From positions 13,354,062-13,418,061 of the forward strand of contig NC_049995.1 in assembly GCF_000003815.2 (NCBI RefSeq): DNA of 64,000 nucleotides. The letters run 5' to 3'. Below the pieces are notes generated by a model. It was not told where the DNA came from. It made no database searches and saw nothing but the letters and a program-made list of their open reading frames with translations. Shown here piece by piece: positions 53,701-63,860 of this stretch. Source of the DNA: Branchiostoma floridae (lineage: Eukaryota; Chordata; Leptocardii; Amphioxiformes; Branchiostomatidae). The number at the start of each line of letters is the position of its first letter. The first letter of the stretch is position 1. Both the position numbers and the translations under genes were made by a program.

Positions 53701-54251
53701 AAGCTCTTTATTTGTAGTGGCACTTCTGCCCCAAAACTATACCTTGACTGAAAACTACTTCTGGTTGCTGATGCTGATCCAACATGTATGCTACTAGAAA
53801 GGGTAGCAGGACTTCGGAGAGAATATTAAGCCTAATGTCAGTCCCATGTGGGAGGAAACTACACCACTCTCCTCTCTATTTGTTTCTTTTGTCCTTTTTA
53901 CTGCTTTTTCTTCTCCTTAAATTTGTACAAAACTAGAAGAGAACCAATGTTGCAAATAATGGCATAAAGCACTGAGAATGAGCTGAATCCTTATGTCTGT
54001 TTGCAGACAGGATGTTTATAACCTCTCCGGTCACCTCACCTCTCCTGTCCTGTCCTCTCCAGGTGAATCTAGAGAAAGAGAAGGAGTACTGGTGGAAGGC
54101 TGTCCTGGTAGGTGAGCCTGAGATCGACATCCAGAAGATAGAACCCATCAAACACATGCATGACATGGATGATGAGGAGCAGTCAGGGGTGCAGAGGATG
54201 ATGTTTGACCAGCACCAGAAGATGATGGGGAAACCCCAGAGCCATGAGATG
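50711..54251 (+). CDS. NUDCD3: NudC domain-containing protein 3, last exon missing
   Basis: Six exons: 50711-50896, 51382-51481, 52052-52352, 52910-53072, 53564-53674, 54063-54251. They encode 350 residues in consistent phase. The N-terminus ALLGILQHQGKIENFLDVMF with GFLYRRTDF and DRMGFPPG is diagnostic. Exon 2 is a charged coiled coil. Exon 3 is an acidic Glu/Thr/Lys linker. Exons 4-6 are the CS/NudC domain: WNGAVRENYKW, VEIRVHVPQNIKKAK, VLMEGKLTNKI, SMWSLEPGKCV, EYWWKAVLVGE and the tail QHQKMMGKPQSHEM. NUDCD3 is a co-chaperone acting with Hsp90 on beta-propeller proteins and dynein intermediate chain. The final exon expected after SHEM (about 36 residues in human) is not in the window; a LINE and receptor B follow instead. 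A 100-N gap lies in intron 2. Confidence 0.93.
50944..50988. repeat. Short palindrome, CCAAGGAGGTT family
   Basis: It lies 47 bp into NUDCD3 intron 1. The arms are AAGGAGGTTAAAAAA and its complement with a loop of about 14 bases. Confidence 0.85.
51061..51101. repeat. Short palindrome, CAAGGAGGTT family
   Basis: The arms are TATCAAGGAGGTTAAAAA and the complement. It is the second copy within about 120 bp in NUDCD3 intron 1. Confidence 0.85.
51769..51868. other. Assembly gap, 100 N
   Basis: A placeholder gap inside NUDCD3 intron 2, between exons 2 and 3. Confidence 1.
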
Positions 54252-54510
54252 GTCAGTTTGCTTCTTTTTCTTCACTGGGTTTTGCACCTCAGCCTTCTGC
54301 ACTTGAAGATCCATCGTGCTGCTTTCTTCAGTTTGCTTAGCTTAGTATAAAGGCCTGCTTTTGATGCTTACTAAATGCTGTGTTACTTTATTTAGTTACC
54401 AGTATACATTATTTTTAGTAATGTAGGGAACAGTAACTGTTTGCTGCATTTTTGTTGGTACCGTTAGATCGAATCCGGCAGGTTGGCTGGACGACGAACT
54501 CAGAGAAGTA

Positions 54511-56557
54511 ATGAGGCTCAGGGATGACGCCAGAAGAGAAGCCCATGCAACAGGCCTTGCTTCGGATATGAGTATATACAAGAAACTAAGGAATACAGTT
54601 GTCAAACTAAACCGGAAAAAGAAAGCTGCGTTTTTCAAATCTAAAATAGCGGAGTCCAGAAACAACCCAAAGGAAATGTGGAGAACGCTAAATGGAATAA
54701 TGAGCAGGGGACCTTCTCGGTCGGCCTGTACTGTAGAACGTGACGGAGTGATCCTCACCAAGGCGGGAGACATAGCCGACTACTTCAACTCATTCTTTAC
54801 ACAGAAGGTGAACTCTCTGAGGGAGGGGTTCGACTCGCAAGCAGATGGGGACCTTCTCGGGCTGATAAGGGATAAGATCATGGCGGGAAAAGACTGTAGT
54901 TTCCAGTTCAAACCTGTACACCACGAACAAATCCGCAAACACCTTTTGTCCTTGTCGGATGGGAAAGCTACTGGTCTAGACCAAGTTGACAACAACCTGT
55001 TAAAGTTAGCTGCCGACCATATTGCAAGACCACTGTGCTACATTATAAACTTATCGCTTACTACCTCTGTTTATCCGACGGCATGGAAAAGAGCCAAGGT
55101 TGTTCCCTTACCCAAGTCGGCAACGGCTCGTTTAAGCGGACCGAACAGCAGGCCAATTAGTCTCCTGCCTGCCTTTAGTAAAGTAATGGAGAAAGTTGTC
55201 AGTTCTCAAATATCGGACTATTTTCAAGGGAACGCCCTGATGTCACCTTACCAGCACGCCTACAGGAAGCATCACTCCACTGGGACTGCACTCTTGCAAC
55301 TAGTTGATGACTGGTACTGTAAAATCGACCAGGGGAACATCGTCGGGGTCATCTTTCTGGATTTCTCCGCTGCTTTTGACTTGGTGGATCACAGTCATTT
55401 GTTGCAAAAACTGACATGCTACGGTTTCTCAGATACAGCGGTTGGTTGGATGGGCAGTTACTTGGCAGGGAGAAAACAGTGTGTACATTTCAACGGCACG
55501 AATTCAACCTTCAGAGAGATACACTGTGGCGTTCCCCAAGGGAGTTGCCTTGGTCCGTTGTTGTTTACGATCTTTACCAACGACTTGCCACTTACCGTGA
55601 CGGAGACCACCCCCGCCATGTACGCAGACGATACATCAGCATATGCGTGTGCGCCATCAGTTGAGACAGTTACGGTTAAGTTACAGACAGACATGAATAA
55701 CATATGTGAATGGGTGCGTTTAAACAAACTCTTCTTGAATGCAAAAAAGACCAACTGTATGTTGATTGGGAGTAAACCAAAAATATCAAAGAAACCTGAA
55801 CTCACCTTATCTGCTGACGGGAGTCCTATACAACAAGTTACAACTATGAAGCTACTGGGGAGTACATTGGACGAGTGTCTTACATNNNNNNNNNNNNNNN
55901 NNNNNNNNNNNNNNNNNNNNNNNNNNNNNNNNNNNNNNNNNNNNNNNNNNNNNNNNNNNNNNNNNNNNNNNNNNNNNNNNNNNNNGACCTCCACATAAGA
56001 GACACTACTAAGAAAGAGTGGCTCGATCATTGGGCGCCATCAGAAGAAGTGCGGCATACTTGGATCAGTCGTTACTGAAATTGTTGACCGAAACACTTAC
56101 CTTGTCACACCTGGACTACTGTACAGCGGTTTGGACTTCTACTTCACAGAAGAACATCAACATACTACAAGTAATGCAGAATAAGGCGGGAAGACTTATT
56201 CTTGGATCTTACCGCATATCGGTCAGGCAGATGAACAGCGTCTTATCGTGGCAGACGGTTATGGAGAGACTTTACGTTACCAACATGTGTACTTTCCATA
56301 AAATACTCTACTTCAACCAACCTTCCACTCTTTACAGTAAACTACATCTCGTATCTCACCAACACACCTACAGCACAAGATCCGCAAAACGCAATGACTT
56401 CAAACTACCAAAACCAAAAACAACAGCTGCAACGAAGTCTTTTCTCTACCGGTGCTCAAAATCCTACAACACTCTTCCACAATATATCAGATCATCCGTT
56501 CCATCATCCTTCAAACTACTCATCAAAGACAGGCTAAAAAGGACTCAAACATTCTGA
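54511..56557 (+). pseudogene. LINE ORF2 remnant (RT), gapped and frameshifted
   Basis: The first open part (54511-55885) holds fingers and palm of the RT including YADD. The 100-N gap (55886-55985) interrupts the thumb region. Beyond the gap the frame reads HIRDTTKKE and must shift near 56015 to give VARSLGAIRRSAAYLDQ, so the gene is broken. The C-terminal part ends SFKLLIKDRLKRTQTF. Confidence 0.85.
55886..55985. other. Assembly gap, 100 N
   Basis: A placeholder gap inside the LINE RT. Confidence 1.
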
Positions 56558-56720
56558 TCTGGTAGCACTTTGAAATTGATGTAAATATGTATATACTATG
56601 TAATGTTATGTGTATGTGTACCAATGTAATGTATATGTTTTAATGTATGACCCCAGGAAGAGTAGTGGATGCACATGTGTATTCACTAATGGGTGTCATT
56701 TTAACAATAAACAATAAACA

Positions 56721-57105
56721 ATAATACTATCACATGTAACAATAAGCTTGGCTGCCCAAGTGATACTACATACACTACAGTCATACATAATAATTTTTTC
56801 AGCCACACCCTCTCTTCGGCTCTTTTCATCTCGTGAGACGGTCAACAGCTCAGTCCGGGCCTCAGTCAGTTACTGGCTACTGGTTACAGTTCTCGCCTCC
56901 GGGCAGTGCCTCTGCTGATGACTCCAGTTTATCGGTTTATCAGCCACACCAAGAATGTTTTTTTATTAGTCAAAGAGTTTATCAAAGAGTTTATCGGTAT
57001 ATCAGCCACACCAAGAATGTTCTTTTATTAGTCAAAGAATGCTGATAGTTATTCTCTAGCCTATATCAATAATCCAGACCGTTCACAAGTTGGACCTTTT
57101 AATAG
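56721..57105 (+). other. Start of the duplicated receptor arm, no exon
   Basis: Just after the LINE, AATAAGCTTGGCTGCC matches receptor A intron sequence near 16575 (opposite strand). So the duplicated segment begins within the intron upstream of the receptor A exon at 16334. A 62-bp direct repeat (GTTTATCGGTNTATCAGCC) lies at 56927-57042. No signal-peptide exon was found. Confidence 0.6.
56927..57042. repeat. 62-bp tandem duplication
   Basis: Two copies beginning GTTTATCGG and containing CAGCCACACCAAGAATGTT lie directly upstream of the first receptor B exon. Confidence 0.85.
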
Positions 57106-58176
57106 ATGAACCAACAGAAACCACCGTCACACCGAGTACGGCAGAAGAGAAAGAAGGAGACCCTCTCACTCTCACATGTACGGCTGACGGGAAACCTGAA
57201 CCAACCTTTACATGGAGCAAGGACCCAGGAACTATCCCAGCAGGCATTGCCAACAACAACGCTATACAGATCACAAGTCTCCACAGAAATGATGCAGGCA
57301 CATACACCTGTACAGCTGACAACGGCATAGGACAATCTGACTCAGCTACAAGCACTGTGGATGTGCTGTGTGAGTTGTAGAAAATATTATTGGTTTGACT
57401 AACATCAATCTTGATTTGAGTCAAATTTTAAGCTAAAAGTTTGAATTTTAAGGTAAATGCTAGTCAATAATAATAACGTCAACGGTATCTACAAACCTGT
57501 TCAGATCTGGACACACCAACCCTGAACCAAACCTCACCAGTGACCTTGTTAGAAGGAGATTCTGTCAGCATCATGTGCTCAGCTGTTGCCAACCCTACTG
57601 CTGGCTACAAGTGGACCAAACGGAACAGTTCATACCAATGGAACAATGATGCCTTGACCTTCTCTCAAGCAAACCGCAGCAATGCTGGAACCTACAACTG
57701 TGAAGCCTCCAACATTCAAAAGGGCACAACTGAGACTAAAACTGTAACACTGGAGATCATCGTCAATTGTAAGCTTTGACAGTTTACTGCACACAGACAA
57801 GCATGCCGTATGTGTCTTCACGATTCACAAACACTCACGAAACTATACTTCTTGACAGCCACTGAAAGACTGTCCTGCTTTATAATTTTAATAAAAGTCA
57901 TCAGCTGCTCCTCAGATGAATTGTCCACAACATCAATAGTTGCCTCTTAAGAGTCTTCTTGTTTCTTGCCAGAAATGGCAAAGGAAATTTAAGTCCTGCC
58001 ATACACATATGTTTGTACAGACATATATATGATGTGTCATCAGCTGTCACCTCAGCCTTCCTCTCTATTAACTGAAGTTGATTGGTTGTCATTTTAAATG
58101 GTCTTGAAACTTTCATAAATGTTTCTGACTTTTTTTCTTGTACACTGGAGATAACAGTACTGCTTGGCTAGGCAAA

Positions 58177-58207
<31 letters not shown>

Positions 58208-61200
58208 TTTATTTTGCGCTTTAAAAAATGATAACATACAGAAAATTATGGAAAACAACAGAACGTGCAAGGGGGGAGAAGTATCTGTGTTGCATACCAC
58301 ATAACATTGATCATACTGACAAGCATGGTTCCCATGTATTTTCTTTCCTGGCTTTTATTGTTTCCTTGAAGCTGAATGCATTATGTCTGGAATAATTTAC
58401 AAATATATGTCCCTGTCCACAAAATGTCCAGAGGCAGTCTTTGTTGGGTGAATACTTCTCATCAAAGTTTGTGATTGGATGTTCTGGTTTATATTTTACA
58501 TGTTGGTTTTTACATCAGATTTTTGTTACTTTAAAATGTTGGACCAGGATTTCACATAGTATACATTAAATGGAAGTCTCTAAAAAGATAATTCTCTCCC
58601 CCAGATCCCCCAGAGCTGACAGTAGAGGCTACTCCCGACCCCGTGAACGAGACCCAGTCCGTCAGCCTGACCTGTACAGCAGATAGTTACCCTGACGTCA
58701 CTTCCATGATGTGGATGTTTGTGGACACAGGAGAAACTCTTCTGCAGCAGGGAAGAGGAAACTCCATCATCTACACCAACAGTTCTGTCAGCCATGAAAA
58801 TGCAGGTGTCTACAGGTGTACAGCTGACAATGGTGTTGCTGGGTCACCTGTGAGTGAGGATATCACTCTTAATGTCAACTGTAAGTCATTGCCTGATTTG
58901 GAAAGTAGTAGCTTTATTCACAGTACTAAATTATAGACTTTTAAGATTTTGTAAATTACCCTTGTGCTGAGATTGTGACACATCTCATTCTTATACTCTA
59001 TTGAAGTAAAGTACTGCAAAATTGAGGTTTTTTTTGCCGTGGTCTTGGCACCTATCTTGCCTAAGCACATAGGAGGGTAGGATGCATCATTTTCTAGCAT
59101 GATTTTTTGTTTATTATCTTTTCATTGTTTTCCCCAGTTGTCCCCATCTTTAACCACACCAGAGACAGGTACGCTGTAGGCAGGTCTGAGCCCGTCACAC
59201 TGGAGTGTTCTGCCTTTGCCTACCCGCCAGATATAGTCTACATTTGGAGGAAGGGTGGATATGACATCACTGGTAATGCCACCAGCCAGGCTGGAGTCAG
59301 TACAATCTACATAGCGAGTGTGCAGAGGGAGAACTTGGGGGACTATACTTGTAGTGCCAGGAATGGGCATGGACAACGGTCAACAGTTATTCAACTCGTG
59401 ACTGAAAGTAAGTATAAACAACTGAGCTCTTTTGACCATTTCCATATTTTCACAACAAAACTGGGAAATGGGAAAAATGTCAAGACTTAGTTTAAAAATT
59501 TACAGTATTGAATACTCGTTGCAATATCCTCTTCATTTGATGATTGTGCTATAATTACAAGTAACAATAAACTGTCAGTACTGGGTGGACTTACCTTTTA
59601 ATTTGTTGATTCAAACCCAGCCGAACCAGAACCTTCCACCAACCTCGATTACATCAATAAGACAGCTGAAGGCAATGTCACCCTGACGTGGACAGCGGAG
59701 TTTAACGGTGGACTGCAGACAAATCACACTGTACAGTACAGGCTGGATACAGACAGTGATACAGACTGGGTCACTGATAACAGTACAGAAGTCACCGAGG
59801 AAGCTTCAGAGAACAAACCTGAGTTCACCCAGACCGTGCAAATCTCCAAGAAGGGACAGTACAAAATCCGCATCCAAGCAGGGAACAAGAATGGGACTGT
59901 GTACTCTAATGTCATCCAGGTCCTGATAGAAGGTGCATTTAACAAGTACATGTAGTCTTCACCGAAATGTAATGAATAACTACAGTAATGTTTTAACAAT
60001 TTCTTCAAGGGTAAATGCATTTTATAGGTAGATCTCCAAATGTAAGATAATTATAAAGAGTGTTCTAATGTACATTTAGAAGACTTTTCATTTTCTTATT
60101 TCCGTAATCAATCAAATTACCTCACAGTCATCAATCCATAATTTTGTGTAAGATATTGATGTGCATTTTCGATGAGAGTTTTAATTTGCTGAGCTTCTAT
60201 AAGAGATGTATGCAAGGAAAATAAGTTTATTAGTAATAAGTCTATTAGTAATTATAATGGTCATGTTTTTTTCCCCAGATAATCAGATCCTGTATGGAAC
60301 CCTCGCCATCACAAGTGTTAACTATACCAAGGGGATTTGTGATGGAGAGCTTTCTACCAGGATAGTATCACATGTATGTAAAACTTTGAGCTCCTTTACA
60401 TGTATCTGTTATTAGACAGTAATAATCTGTATCTATATCTATATAGCTGGTATAACCGCCCTTCAGTGTAACACACCAGCTTTGCAGGCACAATCGATTT
60501 ATACTATTCTGATTATCATAGAACCAATTCAATGCAATGTTGTGCTGTGGAGCTTGTTCAAAGCACTTCATGGAATATATTGAAATAACGCAAGATTATA
60601 CAATGTCATGTAGTTGACTTAATATTTAAGTTGCTCTTCATGTTTTCTACTTCTAGCTGAAAGCCATATTTGAGCAATACAAAGGCTATGAAGGAGCAAA
60701 GGTAACAGGTTGCAGGTGGGGCATCAACACTTCACTTTCCTTTGAATGCATTTTCTATTGACTTTGTTATCTGAATTATAGCAGTTTTCAGCATTATTAC
60801 TTGAACAAAATTTGTGCTTGTAGTCATTTCACTAAAGGATAGTGTTGTGATTTTAAGTTTCCAGGTTTATAGAAGCTCACAAAGGTCTGAATATCCAATT
60901 TTTATTGCTAGGTCTGGCAGCGTCCTTGCTGATTTTGAGGCTACAGTGGCCCAGTCAGAGTCAGCTGAAGCCCTGACTACATTCAAAGAGAACCTGTCAG
61001 CTGGCGAGTTCACAGTGGATCCTGAGAAGAGCAAGATCAGTGATGTCAAACCTGCAGGTCAGTTTTGCTCAATGCAAAAAAAAATGTTGTTTTTTTGTTT
61101 GTTGTACAGTATCTTTTTTGTTATTGCTGTTGATATTGCGAGTGACTGTAACACTTTGCATTGAGTATTACAGTGTTACAGTACGAAAACTTGATATCTT

Positions 61201-62358
61201 TGTTTTCATCATTAGTATTGTCTAATAAATATTTATCATTGAAAAATGACAAGTCTGTGTCATATAATGGAAAAATATTTTTGTTAGTATATACTTAAAA
61301 CAACATTGCTGCTTCTATTGTCACATGTAAGATTTGTATCCTTTTTTTCGGGGGGGGGGCAAGAAAGAACTTAACACAGATCATTTCCCACAATTCCCTT
61401 GTCTTCTTCACCGTTGGAGTACACTCCAGATCTGTCCAATATCATACCCGCTTCTCTTTTGTGTGCATGTGCGTTACTTACTCTCTGACTGATTGTTCTC
61501 GAGTCTGTACATGTAAACTATGCTACTGTTCATGTCTCCCCTGGCTTACAGAGAAACTGATTGGCCCTGGTAAGTCATTACCTTTCTATGCTTTAGCTTG
61601 ATGATACTGTATCGAGAATCATAAATTCTAAGGTCATGAATTATTTATTGGTATCAATTGCATGTGTTTTACATTCAGGTAAAATGCAATATTTTATGTT
61701 TGCTGAACTCTGAACATAAGTGTCATTGTTTAAATTTCAATTGATTCAATGACCTGTTGCATGGTAGTTTAAAAAAAAAAAAAACTTATGACAGTTTTAG
61801 AGTTAAAACCTGTAGTGTTTGAGCTTGGATAAATTAAGTTGTCCACCCAAACTGGATACAAACGGGGCAGGCCTATTTTAAAATCAAGCATGCAGAAGAT
61901 TTTGATCCTGTGTCACTTTTAATACCTTGAAATAGATCAGAGTCAAAATTATAACGATCTGTGATTTTTAACTTCAGAAATGTCTTTGCTGTGTTATATA
62001 GTAGACAATGGTTATAGTTGAAGATGAAGGCATCAGGTGGTCAGAACACTTTGTAAACTAGCGTGTATTTCTAGGTACGGAATCCGATAACCAAATGGGG
62101 ATAGGCCGGATAGTTCCTGCTATCATAGCGGCAGTTGTTACAGTACTGATAGTGGTGGCTCTGCTCCTCACTATCAAGTACTGTGAGAAAAGAAAGAAGA
62201 AAAACCAAGTTGGAAGTCATGTGAATGGAGGCGTGAGGAGGACAGCTGCTGAGAGTCCTGGGTCGGATGGACCTAGACATCTGATTAATGGGGATGTGGG
62301 GGAGGGAAATGGGGAGGACTTCCCTAGAAATAACGATGACTTTGAAACAGGATTTTGA
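57106..62358 (+). CDS. Receptor B: Ig(4)-FN3-SEA transmembrane protein, 5' truncated paralogue of A
   Basis: Exons: 57106-57369, 57505-57768, 58605-58880, 59138-59407, 59621-59932, 60279-60373, 60657-60715, 60912-61057, 61552-61569, 62075-62358. All have AG/GT borders; phases agree and the frame ends in TGA at 62356-62358. Order: four Ig domains (for example PLTLTCTADG, FTWSKDPG, AGTYTCTADN), FN3 (NVTLTWTAEF), SEA (ILYGTLAITSV, SGSVLADFEATV), an 18-bp micro-exon, a membrane helix (about 23 residues after GIGRIVPA) and a tail starting KYCEKRKKKNQ. It matches receptor A exons 7-14 in length and phase. There is no signal peptide or upstream Ig exon in the window, so the gene is either headless or uses a distant promoter. 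The tail shares nothing with A. Confidence 0.85.
57769..58604 (+). other. Receptor B intron, empty site of the 5150-bp insert
   Basis: CATCAATAGTTGCC at 57931-57944 is the uninterrupted counterpart of the two sides of the insert in receptor A. A (TGAT)n microsatellite lies at 58177-58208. Confidence 0.75.
58177..58208. repeat. (ATTG)n microsatellite
   Basis: About eight perfect tetranucleotide units. Confidence 0.95.
60279..61057 (+). CDS. Receptor B SEA domain exons
   Basis: The exons are 60279-60373, 60657-60715 and 60912-61057, with the same phases as receptor A. The cleavage-type turn SGSVLADF is identical to A. The segment after it (EALTTFKENLSAGEF) is shorter than in A by eight residues. 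Confidence 0.8.
61552..61569 (+). CDS. Receptor B 18-bp micro-exon
   Basis: It encodes EKLIGP between the SEA and transmembrane exons. The acceptor is CTGGCTTACAG and the donor GTAAGTC; both phases are 1. It can be skipped without changing the frame. I did not find a counterpart in receptor A. Confidence 0.6.
62075..62358 (+). CDS. Receptor B last exon: membrane helix and tail
   Basis: After TESDNQMGIG comes RIVPAIIAAVVTVLIVVA, continuing to LLLTIKY, then a basic stop-transfer (CEKRKKKNQ) and an Asn/Gly/Asp-rich tail ending NDDFETGF with a stop. No tyrosine signalling motif is present in the tail. Confidence 0.85.
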
Positions 62359-62825
62359 GTTCCCTTCTTGCTTTCAGCTTTGACCTTCTGTTATTGTTCT
62401 GTAGTCATTTTGTTTTCTGTAAGCAATCAATTTTATGCATGGATGCCTTTGCCATGCTGTCTTGTAGGAGGTGACGCATCTACTTTTCGGCGGCTCCAGG
62501 AATCGTCCAAAAACCTTACGAAAACTAGATATCCAGGATTCGTACTTCCGGTGCCGTCAATCATGGTGATTGACAGTACAGAAAACATTATTATGCACGC
62601 CCATGTTTCCATATATGGGTCGACCTCGTGAGACCTCGACAGACTCAAGTTGCGAGAGATTAAAACCCGGAAGTGACCGCTGCCCTCCCCATGATAGGAG
62701 GTCATCTGAATGCTACTAACACGTAAATAGAATGTGATGCTACACGAAAAACAACTTCAAACACACAACACATAATATAGTCGTGCGACTGTTATTGTCT
62801 ATCGTTGTGGACAACGGTTGTCTTT
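62359..62825 (+). other. Downstream of receptor B
   Basis: This is the 3' flank. A segment near 62698-62750 (CATCTGAATGCTACTAACACG) recurs in diverged form at 63882-63935, showing a direct repeat around the following TIR element. Confidence 0.5.
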
Positions 62826-63573
62826 AGAGGGTCTGCATGGGGGGGTCTTGGTAACGCTTAACGGTGAATTCAGGAGGCCCGGTAACGCTTAACGGTAAAT
62901 TCAGGAGGCCCGGTAACGCTTAACGGTAAATTCAGAATGAGTTACAAAGCATAACAGTAACATTGACGTGCATTCCTATTCATACAACGCTAGAGTACTA
63001 GTAGTTATATCAATGGGTGAAAATACATTGTGAGAAGCAAAAGGTGCCGAAGGCGCGACGCATTCCAGGGTGGTCCGGGGGATGCTCCCCCGGAAAAAAA
63101 AAATTAAAATCAAGACCCTCTTAAATGCTATTTCCTGCATTTTCGGCAAATTTTGCCGACCGACTAAGCTAGGTCGATTTTGACATTTTGCCCGAAACTA
63201 AGCTATGTTTGACACTGAAATCTGTATGAGTGATAAAGTTTTGAGGTCGACGCTTCCGCAACAAGGCCGGGAGGCTCGGAGAAATTTTGAAATCTGGACC
63301 CTTTGAAACGCCATTTCTTGCATTTTCAGGGGTTCTATCTGACATTTGACTTCGTGTGTATAGTATAACGGGTTACGAACAATTTCTTGGTAACGCTTAA
63401 CGGTGAATATTCAGGATAACAAATAACGATTAACGTTGAATTAAAACGACCAATAACGCTTCACGAAGAATATACCGATAACGATTCACGTTGAATTAGA
63501 GCGGGTCGGTAACGATTAACGGTGAATTAAAATGGCTCGTAACGCTTAACGGAAAAAGGCATGCAGACCCTCT
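62826..63573. mobile_element. TIR element with about 30-bp internal repeats
   Basis: The termini are AGAGGGTCTGCATG and its exact inverse at 63560-63573, with CTTT on both outer sides. Inside are about nine direct copies of GGTAACGCTTAACGGTGAATT, clustered at 62850-62945 and 63388-63555, around a central region with CCGGGGGATGCTCCCCCGG. No transposase was seen, so it is probably non-autonomous. Confidence 0.7.
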
Positions 63574-63689
63574 CTTTAGACATGCGTTCAGAGTATTTCG
63601 GGGCACCCGCGGTGCAGGATACCATTGCGGTGCGTGCGTGACCCACAGTGACCGCTTGCTCGCAAATCAAAAATGGCGGGAGAATTCCT

Positions 63690-63860
63690 TATTTTCGTCA
63701 GGCGTTCAGGCCGTTTTCTGGATATCCAGGAAGCGTCCTCCTGTTCAAGCCGTTTCCTGGATATCCAGGATTCGTCCTGAGCCTGTTCAAGCCGTTTCTG
63801 GATATCCAGGAAGCGTCCTCCTGTTCAAGCCGTTTCCTGGATATCCAGGATGTGGACCAG
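63690..63860. repeat. Minisatellite, TTCCTGGATATCCAGGA units
   Basis: Four units contain GTTCAAGCCGTTTCCTGGAT and the palindromic core CTGGATATCCAG, with alternating spacers (AAGCGTCCTCCT and TTCGTCCTGAGCCT). A single related unit lies near 62528. Confidence 0.85.

Larger units (their letters stand above)
54459..56720 (+). mobile_element. 5'-truncated L2/CR1-like LINE
   Basis: The plus-strand frame from about 54462 begins inside the segment between endonuclease and RT (NPAGWLDDELREVMRLRD). It continues through the RT motifs PISLLPAFSKVMEK, FLDFSAAFDLVDH, GVPQGSCLGPLLF and AMYADDTSAYA. After a 100-N gap the frame resumes as LGAIRRSAAYL, TLSHLDYCTAVW and ends at 56557. The 3' end carries AATAAACAATAAAC repeats near 56707-56723, the usual short tandem tail. 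The endonuclease is missing and a frameshift lies near 56015, so the copy is dead. It sits between NUDCD3 exon 6 and receptor B. Confidence 0.88.

Noticed and set aside
54430-54458. Short similarity of ACTGTTTGCTGCATTTTTG to the receptor A intron near 16447-16475
   Set aside because: The order relative to the AAGCTTGGCTGCC block is reversed and the sequence is short. It may be a dispersed repeat, so I did not use it to set the duplication breakpoint.
57083-57424. Minus ORFs opposite the receptor B exons, and plus ORFs opposite the receptor A exons
   Set aside because: They are antisense shadows. The sense frames carry the Cys-Trp-Cys Ig pattern and splice sites.
60651-60720. Suspected frameshift in the receptor B SEA exon 60657-60715
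   Set aside because: A careful recount gives 59 bp, exactly as in receptor A, with CTG AAA GCC in frame.
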